Source of the DNA: Sphingomonas sp. IBVSS2
GTDB taxonomy: Bacteria > Pseudomonadota > Alphaproteobacteria > Sphingomonadales > Sphingomonadaceae
NCBI RefSeq assembly: GCF_002127225.1
Contig: NZ_NFUR01000004.1
Span: 248,001 to 312,000 of the forward strand
Length of the DNA stretch: 64,000 bases
Direction: 5' to 3'
Of this stretch, positions 8,760-15,394 are shown one piece after another (positions within the stretch are counted from its first letter, which is position 1; every line of letters begins with the position of its first letter). Made by a program: the position numbers and the translations under genes. The notes under the pieces were generated by a model. The model ran no database searches, was not told where the DNA came from, and worked only from the letters and a program-made list of their open reading frames with translations.

Positions 8760-9650
8760 ATGTTCGAGCTCAGCCAGCTCCGCTGCTTCGTCGCCGCGGC
8801 CGAGGAACTCCATTTCGGCCGCGCCGCGCAGCGGCTGAACATGACCCAGTCGCCGCTCAGCCGGCAGATCCAGCTGCTCGAGCGGATCCTGGGCGTCCTG
8901 CTGCTCGAGCGGACCAGCCGCCAGGTGAGCCTCACCCCGGCCGGCCAGGTCTTCCTGATCGAGGCCCGGCGCATCGTGCGGCTCGCCGAAAGCGCGTCGC
9001 TCTCGGCCCGGCGCGTCGCGCAGGGCGATGCCGGCAAGGTCGCGATCGGCTTCACCGCCGTCTCCGGCTATGGGCTGGTCCCGCATATCGTCGCCAATGC
9101 GCGCGCCAGCCTGCCCAATATCGATCTCGATCTCCACGAGATGGTGAGCGGCGACCAGGTCGATGCGCTGCTTACCGGACTGATCGATATCGGTTTCGTC
9201 CGCCCGCCGGTCGACAGGCACGAGTTCGACACGCTGTGCGTGCTGCGCGAGCCGCTGGTGGTGGCGCTGCCGCCCGGCGATCCGCGCCAGTCCCGTCCCG
9301 CCTTCGAACTGGCCGATTTCGATAACGAGCCGCTGATCATGTATGCCCGGCAGGGCGCGGGCTATTTCCACGACATGCTGGTGCGGCTGTTCGACGATGC
9401 CGGCGTCTCGCCGCTCCATGTGCAGCACGTCACCCAGATCCATTCGATGCTCGGCCTGGTCCATGCCGGTCTCGCGGCGGCGCTGGTGCCGCAATCGGCA
9501 TCGGGCCTGCACCTGATGGACGTGCAGTTCCGCGCGCTGCGGACCGAGCCGGAGAACCCCGTCGAACTCCACATGGCCTGGCGCCGCGACAACGCCAATC
9601 CCGCGCTCGAGCCGATGCGGCAGCTCTGCGCGCAGACGGCGAGCGCGTGA
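8760..9650 (+). CDS. LysR family transcriptional regulator
   Basis: A 296-residue LysR-type regulator. The N-terminal winged helix-turn-helix (about 1-60: FVAAAEELHFGRAAQRLNMTQSPLSRQIQLLE) is followed by an effector-binding domain of two periplasmic-binding-like lobes (from about 90: KVAIGFTAVSGYGLVPHI). The N-terminus resembles the BenM/CatM-type LysR subgroup, often responding to acids. It is on the same strand 32 nt after kdgD and overlaps the next gene by 4 nt (GTGA), so it is probably in the kdgD operon. A role as regulator of the glucarate genes is inferred from position only. Confidence 0.88.
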   Translation: MFELSQLRCFVAAAEELHFGRAAQRLNMTQSPLSRQIQLLERILGVLLLERTSRQVSLTPAGQVFLIEARRIVRLAESASLSARRVAQGDAGKVAIGFTAVSGYGLVPHIVANARASLPNIDLDLHEMVSGDQVDALLTGLIDIGFVRPPVDRHEFDTLCVLREPLVVALPPGDPRQSRPAFELADFDNEPLIMYARQGAGYFHDMLVRLFDDAGVSPLHVQHVTQIHSMLGLVHAGLAAALVPQSASGLHLMDVQFRALRTEPENPVELHMAWRRDNANPALEPMRQLCAQTASA

Positions 9651-11194
9651 TCGACCGGCGCGCAGTGATCGGCGGCGCGATGCTGCTCCCCGCCGGCGCG
9701 GCGCTGGCCAGGGCGCCCGGCGATCCGATCGCGACCACTCGCCATGGCCGGGTGCGGGGCGTGCGCGAACAGGGCGTGCTCGTCTTCAAGGGCGTTCGCT
9801 ACGGCGCGGATACCCATGCCCGCCGCTTCCGCCGCGCGCTCCCGCCACAGCCATGGCAGGGCATCGCCGATGCCACGCGCTATGGCCGCGCCGCGCCGCA
9901 GACCAGGGCGGACGAGCCGACCGGCGAGGATTGCCTGTTCCTCAACATCTGGACCCCCGCGCTCGATGCCGGGAAGCGCCCGGTGATGGTCTACCTCCAT
10001 GGCGGCGCGCACGCGCACGGCTCGGGTTCCGACCCGCTCTATGATGGCGGCCGCCTCGTCCGCCGCGGCGATATGGTGGTGGTGACGCTCAACCACCGGC
10101 TGGCGGCGCTCGGCTATGCCTATCTCGCCCAGCTCGGCGGGCCGGCGGAATCGGGCAATGTCGGCAATCTCGACATCGTGCTGGCGCTGCAATGGGTGCG
10201 CGACAACATCCCCGGCTTCGGCGGCGACCCCTCGCGCGTGACGATCTTCGGCCAGTCGGGCGGCGGCGCCAAGGTGGTGACCCTGATGGCGATGCCCGAG
10301 GCGCGCCCGCTCTTCCACCGCGCCGCGACGATGAGCGGCCAGCACGTCACCGCCGCGGGCCCGATGCATGCCACGGCCCGCGCCAGGGCCTGGATGGCCA
10401 GGGCCGGCGCAGTCGATGTCGCCGCACTCGCGGCGCTGCCCGTCGAGCGGCTGGTCGAGGCGATGGGGATGACCGATCCGCTGGAGGGAAAGGGCGAGAT
10501 CAGCTTCGTCTCGACGCTCGATCACGGCGTGCTGCCGCGCCATCCCTTCGTTCCCGACGCTCCGCGCGAGGCGGCGCATATCCCGTTGATCGTCGGCAAC
10601 ACGCGGGACGAGACCGGCCTCTGGATCGGCGACATCCTCAGGCGTGGCGACACGAGCTGGGACAATCTGGCCGAGCGGGTCGCGGCCCAGGTCACCAAGG
10701 ATGTCGCGCCCGATTGGGTGGTGAGGCGCTATCGGGAGATCTATCCGGCGAAGACTCCCGGCCAGATCCTGCTGGCGGCGAGCACGGCGGGACGCTCCTG
10801 GCCCGGCCACCTGATCCAGGCGGAGGAACGCGCGCGGATCGGGGCGCCGACCTGGATGTACCAGCTCGATTTCCCTGCGCCCGAGGCGGGGGGCGTGCTC
10901 GGCGCTTTCCACACGCTCGATATCCCGTTGGTGTTCGACAATACCGGTGCGAAGGGGGCCCGCACCGGCGACGGGCCCGAGGCGCGGCGGCTGGCCGGAC
11001 GGATGGCGGACGCCTTCATCGCCTTTGCCCGCACCGGCGATCCGAACTGCGCGAGCGTGCCCGCCTGGCCGCGCTTCGATCTCGGCAGCCGGGCCACGAT
11101 GCTATTCGACAGCGATACCCGGGTGGTGGATGATCCCCGGCGAGAGGAGCGGCTGCTCTGGTCGGTCGCGCCTTACATCAAGCCGGGCGGCTAG
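9647..11194 (+). CDS. Exported type B carboxylesterase
   Basis: A 515-residue alpha/beta-hydrolase of the carboxylesterase type B family. The N-terminus MIDRRAVIGGAMLLPAGAAL resembles a Tat-type signal (RR followed by a hydrophobic stretch). The family motif EDCLFLNIWTP is at 94-104, the oxyanion HGGAHAHG near 118-125, and the nucleophile Ser204 in GQSGGG, a variant of the usual GESAGG. A DETGLW acid motif and GAFHTLDIPLVF (catalytic His region) follow. The GTG start overlaps the lysR stop in GTGA. In a glucarate/uronate region it could release esterified sugar acids, but that is inference from location. Confidence 0.85.
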   Translation: MIDRRAVIGGAMLLPAGAALARAPGDPIATTRHGRVRGVREQGVLVFKGVRYGADTHARRFRRALPPQPWQGIADATRYGRAAPQTRADEPTGEDCLFLNIWTPALDAGKRPVMVYLHGGAHAHGSGSDPLYDGGRLVRRGDMVVVTLNHRLAALGYAYLAQLGGPAESGNVGNLDIVLALQWVRDNIPGFGGDPSRVTIFGQSGGGAKVVTLMAMPEARPLFHRAATMSGQHVTAAGPMHATARARAWMARAGAVDVAALAALPVERLVEAMGMTDPLEGKGEISFVSTLDHGVLPRHPFVPDAPREAAHIPLIVGNTRDETGLWIGDILRRGDTSWDNLAERVAAQVTKDVAPDWVVRRYREIYPAKTPGQILLAASTAGRSWPGHLIQAEERARIGAPTWMYQLDFPAPEAGGVLGAFHTLDIPLVFDNTGAKGARTGDGPEARRLAGRMADAFIAFARTGDPNCASVPAWPRFDLGSRATMLFDSDTRVVDDPRREERLLWSVAPYIKPGG

Positions 11195-11245
11195 CCTTCG
11201 GGACCGAGGATTGAACCTGCAATTATGTGCGGCTAGGCTTGGCCC

Positions 11246-11425
11246 ATGCGCGGGATGATCAAATCGCTCCTTTGTCTGTTGGCCGGCGCGATGGCGTATG
11301 TGCTTTTCAATTTCGCTCTGACGTCCGTCAACCCCGACCCCTATCGGTGGATGGCGGCGGTGATCGTTCTGGGTTGCATGGGCGCGGCATTCACGATCAC
11401 GCGTGTCAGGCGCGAAGATAGCTGA
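11246..11425 (+). CDS. Small membrane protein (59 aa), unknown function
   Basis: A short ORF starting ATG at 11246 and ending TGA at 11425. The product has two hydrophobic helices: about 5-26 (IKSLLCLLAGAMAYVLFNFA) and about 36-52 (MAAVIVLGCMGAAFTIT), with a charged tail RVRREDS. It sits between the carboxylesterase and a DHFR-like gene on the same strand. I do not recognise the family. The continuous two-helix hydrophobicity and the third-position GC bias support coding, but no strong ribosome binding site is seen. Confidence 0.45.
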   Translation: MRGMIKSLLCLLAGAMAYVLFNFALTSVNPDPYRWMAAVIVLGCMGAAFTITRVRREDS

Positions 11426-11443
11426 TCGGCAGGGAGGTCGCGC

Positions 11444-11974
11444 ATGGCGAAGCTGGTCTACGCGTTGAACCAGTCGCTCGACGGCTATGTCGATCATCTG
11501 GCGTTCGCGCCCGATCCCGCGCTCTTCCGCCATTTCATCGACGATGTGCGAGGCCTGGCCGGCAGCATCTATGGGCGGCGCATGTACGAAGTGATGCGCT
11601 ATTGGGACGACGAGCATCCGGAATGGGATGCTCCCCGGCGCGACTATGCCGCCGCCTGGCGGAACATGCCGAAATGGGTGGCGTCGCGCACCCTGGAGTC
11701 CGTCGGCCCCAATGCCACGCTGCTCGGCGAGGATCTCGAAGCGGCGGTGCGCGAACTGAAGGCACGGCAGGAAGGCGTGATCGAAGTCTCCGGCCCGGAA
11801 CTGGCGCATGCGCTCACCCAGCTCGGCCTTGTCGACGAATATCGGATGTACCTGCATCCCGGCGTGCTGGGTGGCGGCAAGCCCTATTTCGCCGGTCCCC
11901 GGCCGCCGCTTAGGCTGGTGGCGAGCGAGCGCATCGGCGAGCAGGTGATCCGGCTCACCTATGTTCCGGCCTAG
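11444..11974 (+). CDS. Dihydrofolate reductase / RibD C-terminal family protein
   Basis: A 176-residue protein of the RibD C-terminal/DHFR-like family, NADPH-binding reductases of mostly unknown substrate. Landmarks are the opening MAKLVYALNQSLDGYVD, the GRRMYEVMRYWD motif (about 45-56), KWVASRTLE, and the nucleotide-binding EVSGPELAHALTQLGLVDEYRMYLHPGVLGGGKPYF region. AGGGAGG precedes the ATG. It converges on the Tat-exported protein gene with a 3-nt gap between stop codons. These proteins are common single-gene accessories, and nothing ties this one to its neighbours. Confidence 0.8.
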   Translation: MAKLVYALNQSLDGYVDHLAFAPDPALFRHFIDDVRGLAGSIYGRRMYEVMRYWDDEHPEWDAPRRDYAAAWRNMPKWVASRTLESVGPNATLLGEDLEAAVRELKARQEGVIEVSGPELAHALTQLGLVDEYRMYLHPGVLGGGKPYFAGPRPPLRLVASERIGEQVIRLTYVPA

Positions 11975-11977
11975 CGC

Positions 11978-13810
11978 TCACCGGCTCCACGGAAACGCCA
12001 GTGTCGGCCGGTTGGCGAAGCGCCGCATCGCCAGCCTGAGCCGCGCGCCGCAGCCCGGCTCGAGCCGCAGCGTGAAGTCCGGCCGGCCGATCGGGATTTC
12101 GACGCCGTCGAGCGTCACGCTCTCGATCCGGTGCTCGGCCCAGGCGCCGCCCTGCACGACCAGGGTACGGGGGGCCTTGCCGAGATTGACCAGCGTGACC
12201 TCCGCCGAGGCATCCCCCAGCGCATGGACCAGCGCCGCTACATCCTGGGGCACGCCGGCGCGGCGCTTCTCCACGTCGAAATAGCGCAGCCGGCAATGGA
12301 GCGGCACGCCGCCCTGGTTGGGCGAAGTGGGCGACCAGGGCGGGCGGGCGATGTGCAGCCCGCCGGTCATCAGCTGGATCAGGCTGGTGATGCTCGCTGG
12401 CGTGATGTCCAGCGGCCAGTCGGCGAGGCGCGTATCGGGCGTGGTCGGGTCGTTCGTCTGGGCCTTTTCGCGCGCGGCGATCCGCTCGAGATCCGCCTGC
12501 ATCGCCGCGATCGGATAGCCGGGGTTCCGGCCCTCGAGGAACGATATCCAGGGATGCTCGCCGGCCGCCGCGCGGTCCTTCGGGTCCTGGGTGAAATACC
12601 AGATCTCGAAGCCGTTGCTGCGATAGGGGCCGGGCTTCCAGCCATACCAGCCCTGGGCGCCGTACATGGTCGGCGCCTCGAACTTGCCGTCACGCTGGCG
12701 GCCCGCCTCGTTGATCCGCGCGTTCTGGCGGCGCCACAATTCCACATAGGAGAGGTCGCCGGTCAGCACCGTGCCGTTGAAGAAAGCCGTGATCGAGCGG
12801 GGCACGCGGTTGCGATCCTCGCGCTTGCCGGTCTGCGGCACGATCGGCGAGAAGCCCCAGCCATAGACGCCGTGCCACCATTTGGCGCCCACGCTGCCGT
12901 CCAACCCAATATGACTAGGCAAAATATCGTTGTTCGCCTTGGCCCGTTCCACCCAGGCGTCGAGATAGTCGAGCGCCCAGCGGCGATAGCGCTCGCCGCC
13001 GCCCAGCGCATAGGCGTTGAGGCCGAGGGTGGTCGCCTGCAGGTTGAGCGGATTGTCGCCGACCACGTCGCCATATTCGGCATAATGGTCGAGCGTCTGC
13101 TGATAGGTCGTCTCGCCATGCTCCATGTGGAAGCGCTCGCCCGCCTCGAACGGGTCGCCCGCCCAGTCGAGCGGCGTCGCCTGGCGCAGCATCGGGCCGC
13201 GGCTGCCGTTCATCACGCTGCGGATGATCCGGCGCCCGGGATCGTAGTTCCGCACCGTCGGGTCGCGGCCGGTATAGAAATCGGCATAGCGCATCGTGCG
13301 CGCCAGCAGCGTGCGGTCGCGGGGGATCGAGAGCCCCATCACGTTGAAGCTGGTGAGCCCCTCGCTGTTGTGCTGCCAGTCCATCTGGACCGGGAATTCC
13401 CGATGATACATGCCCTGCCGCGCGATCGGCACGTCCATCGTCCGGGCGGCGGCATATTGCTTCAGATGCCCTTCCCAGAAGCGCCGGGCGAGCGTCAGGA
13501 TCTTGTCCGATCCGCCGAGCGCGTGCAGCACCAGCCAGTCGTTGGTCGCCTCGGCCGCGTCGTCGGGCCCGTCATTGGCGCCCCAGCGCGCGAACACCTT
13601 CAGCCAGCCGCGCGCGTCGACATATTTGGCGTAGAAGGCCTCGCAGGCGGCGGCGTTGCGGGCGAGCAGCCGGCGCTGCATCACCGCCCAGTCGGGCGGC
13701 GCCATCCGCGTCTTCGCGACCAGCCGGGCCGGCGCGGCATGGGCGGCAGCGGGCAGGGCAACCGCACCGGCGGCGCTGCCGAGCAGGAACTGGCGGCGGT
13801 CGACGGTCAT
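11978..13810 (-). CDS. Tat-exported protein of unknown function in a glucarate uptake operon
   Basis: A 610-residue exported protein opening with a twin-arginine signal (MTVDRRQFLLGSAAGAVALP, AHA cleavage site near 25). The body is helical with many aromatic residues, as in alpha/alpha-toroid carbohydrate-active proteins (NSEGLTSFNVMGLSI, NPLNLQATTLGLNAYALGGGERYRRWALDYLDAW, GAKWWHGVYGWGFS). The last about 110 residues look like a beta-sandwich. The ATG overlaps the stop of the GudP-type transporter gene (ATGA), so the two are coupled. By fold impression and context it may be a periplasmic enzyme that supplies sugar acids to the transporter, such as a lyase or glycoside hydrolase, but I recognise no catalytic motif and assign no activity. 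Confidence 0.65.
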   Translation of the reverse strand: MTVDRRQFLLGSAAGAVALPAAAHAAPARLVAKTRMAPPDWAVMQRRLLARNAAACEAFYAKYVDARGWLKVFARWGANDGPDDAAEATNDWLVLHALGGSDKILTLARRFWEGHLKQYAAARTMDVPIARQGMYHREFPVQMDWQHNSEGLTSFNVMGLSIPRDRTLLARTMRYADFYTGRDPTVRNYDPGRRIIRSVMNGSRGPMLRQATPLDWAGDPFEAGERFHMEHGETTYQQTLDHYAEYGDVVGDNPLNLQATTLGLNAYALGGGERYRRWALDYLDAWVERAKANNDILPSHIGLDGSVGAKWWHGVYGWGFSPIVPQTGKREDRNRVPRSITAFFNGTVLTGDLSYVELWRRQNARINEAGRQRDGKFEAPTMYGAQGWYGWKPGPYRSNGFEIWYFTQDPKDRAAAGEHPWISFLEGRNPGYPIAAMQADLERIAAREKAQTNDPTTPDTRLADWPLDITPASITSLIQLMTGGLHIARPPWSPTSPNQGGVPLHCRLRYFDVEKRRAGVPQDVAALVHALGDASAEVTLVNLGKAPRTLVVQGGAWAEHRIESVTLDGVEIPIGRPDFTLRLEPGCGARLRLAMRRFANRPTLAFPWSR

Positions 13811-15117
13811 GCGGCGATCTCCACCCGGCGGATCGGGCCGGCGATGACGAGGAAGGCGAAGATCGTCAGCAGGCAGTGCGCCCCGACAAAGACCAGCGCG
13901 AGATCGAAGGAACCGGTGCCCGCGACGATATAGCCCACCACGATCGGCGTGACGATGCCGGCGATATTGCCGAACATGTTGAACACGCCACCCGAAAGAC
14001 CGGCGAGCTTCTTCGGCGCAACATCCGCCATCACCGCCCAGCCGAGCGAGGCGACGCCCTTGCCGAAAAAGGCGACGGACATCAGCGTGACGACCAGCCA
14101 TTCTTCCTTCACCCACACACAGGCGATGATCGCCGTGGCGAGCAGCATGCCGATAGTGAGCGGCGCCTTGCGCGCCCAGTCGAGCGAGCCGGTGCGCTTC
14201 AGGATGCGATCGGAGATATAGCCGCCCGCCAGTCCGCCGACAAAGCCGAACAGGGCGGGGGCCGCGGCGGCGAAGCCCGCCTGCATGATGTTCAGCCCGC
14301 GCTCCTTCACCAGGTAGATCGGGAACCAGGTGACGAAGAAATAGGTGAGCACGTTGATGCAATATTGGCCCAGATAGATGCCCAGCATCATCCGGTTGGC
14401 GATCAGCTTGCCGATATTGGCCCAATCGAACGCGGCCGAGGCGCCGGCCTGGTCCTCCATGTGGATCAGCCCGCCGCCGGCCTCGATATGATCGAGCTCG
14501 GCCCGGTTGATCGCGGGGTGCCGGGCCGGGCTGTGGATGAAGCGGAGAAAGGCGAGGGTGGCGAGCAGGCCCAGCCCGCCCATCGTCCAGAACACCGAGC
14601 GCCAGCCGAAACTGTGCGCCAGCCAGCCCATCAGCGGCACGAAGGCGACGATCGAGAAATATTGCGCCGAGTTGAAGATCGCCGAGGCGGTGCCGCGTTC
14701 CGCGGCGGGGAACCAGGCGGCGACCAGCCGGGCGTTGCCCGGGAAGGACGGCGCCTCGGCCAGGCCGACCAGGAAGCGCAGCGCGAACAGCATCGCGGTG
14801 GCGGAAAGGATCGGCATCAGCCCCGCAAGGCCCTGGCTGGCAGTGAAGATCGACCAGAGCGCGATCGCGGCGGCATAGACGCGCTTGGTGCCGAACCTGT
14901 CGAGCAGCAGCCCGCCCGGGATCTGCGAGAGCGCATAGGCCCAGGCGAAGGCCGAGAGGATATAGCCGGTCTGCACGGGGGTGAGCCCCAGTTCGCCCGC
15001 CGCCGCATTGCCCGCGATCGAGAAGGTTGCGCGATCGGCATAGTTCACGCTGGTGATCAGGAAGATCAGTGCGATGATCGCATGGCGCACGCGCGTGGGC
15101 CGGCTGCCCTCGGTCAA
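13807..15117 (-). CDS. gudP: D-glucarate/galactarate MFS transporter (GudP type)
   Basis: A 436-residue major facilitator of the anion:cation symporter family with twelve predicted helices. Several stretches are as in enterobacterial GudP/GarP: NYADRATFSIAG, QIPGGLLLDRFGTKRVY, FLVGLAEAPSFPGN, FNSAQYFS, IGKLIANRMM, LGQYCINVLTYFFVTWFP, GLSGGVFNMFGNIAGIVTP. This supports proton-coupled uptake of D-glucarate or galactarate across the inner membrane. The TTG at 15117 is chosen because AAGGAGAG precedes it at ideal spacing; the upstream 29-residue extension lacks family character. With kdgD nearby and shared candidate operators, a catabolic role is well supported, although glucarate dehydratase itself is not in the window. 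Confidence 0.87.
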   Translation of the reverse strand: MTEGSRPTRVRHAIIALIFLITSVNYADRATFSIAGNAAAGELGLTPVQTGYILSAFAWAYALSQIPGGLLLDRFGTKRVYAAAIALWSIFTASQGLAGLMPILSATAMLFALRFLVGLAEAPSFPGNARLVAAWFPAAERGTASAIFNSAQYFSIVAFVPLMGWLAHSFGWRSVFWTMGGLGLLATLAFLRFIHSPARHPAINRAELDHIEAGGGLIHMEDQAGASAAFDWANIGKLIANRMMLGIYLGQYCINVLTYFFVTWFPIYLVKERGLNIMQAGFAAAAPALFGFVGGLAGGYISDRILKRTGSLDWARKAPLTIGMLLATAIIACVWVKEEWLVVTLMSVAFFGKGVASLGWAVMADVAPKKLAGLSGGVFNMFGNIAGIVTPIVVGYIVAGTGSFDLALVFVGAHCLLTIFAFLVIAGPIRRVEIAA

Positions 15118-15213
15118 GTCTCTCTCCTTCGCGCTGCGCGCTTGTTGCCTGCGCGTTGACGGCGTTGCAGGCCTACCGGGCGGCAGGGGACGGGTCCAAG
15201 CCAAAAACGGGAA

Positions 15214-15240
15214 TGATCCAGTCCCGGCTTGGCTTGATCA
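15214..15240. promoter_or_regulatory. Candidate operator, site B, in the gudP/TBDR intergenic region
   Basis: A 27-nt element with half-sites TGATCC and TGATCA separated by 15 nt. Read on the minus strand it carries AGCCAAG directly after the first half-site, exactly as the kdgD-upstream element does. It lies 97 nt before the gudP start and 155 nt before the TBDR start. A further half-matching GGGTCC with CAAGCC lies just upstream at 15192-15202. Confidence 0.5.
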
Positions 15241-15265
15241 TGGCCGCCTTGCCGCGAAGCTCGGC

Positions 15266-15292
15266 GGATCGGTGCAAGAAGCGCATCGATCC
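15266..15292. promoter_or_regulatory. Candidate operator, site A, in the gudP/TBDR intergenic region
   Basis: A 27-nt element GGATCG-N15-CGATCC, with GCATCGATCCAT matching the kdgD-upstream element base for base on its right side. Half-site sequence and spacing are identical to the kdgD site. It lies between divergent gudP and TBDR genes, so one bound regulator could control both. Confidence 0.55.
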
Positions 15293-15394
15293 ATGTTCGA
15301 TTGAGGTTGGCCTGTCGCGCGCCTTCACGGCTAACCAGCCTGCAATCAAGTCCGCTCGCCAAAGAAGCGGCATCTCATGGGGAGACTGAAGGCG

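Noticed and set aside
13811..14425. Upstream extension of the Tat protein frame into the transporter gene
   Set aside because: It overlaps the GudP-type coding sequence in another frame, whereas the ATG at 13810 gives a perfect Tat signal and an ATGA junction.
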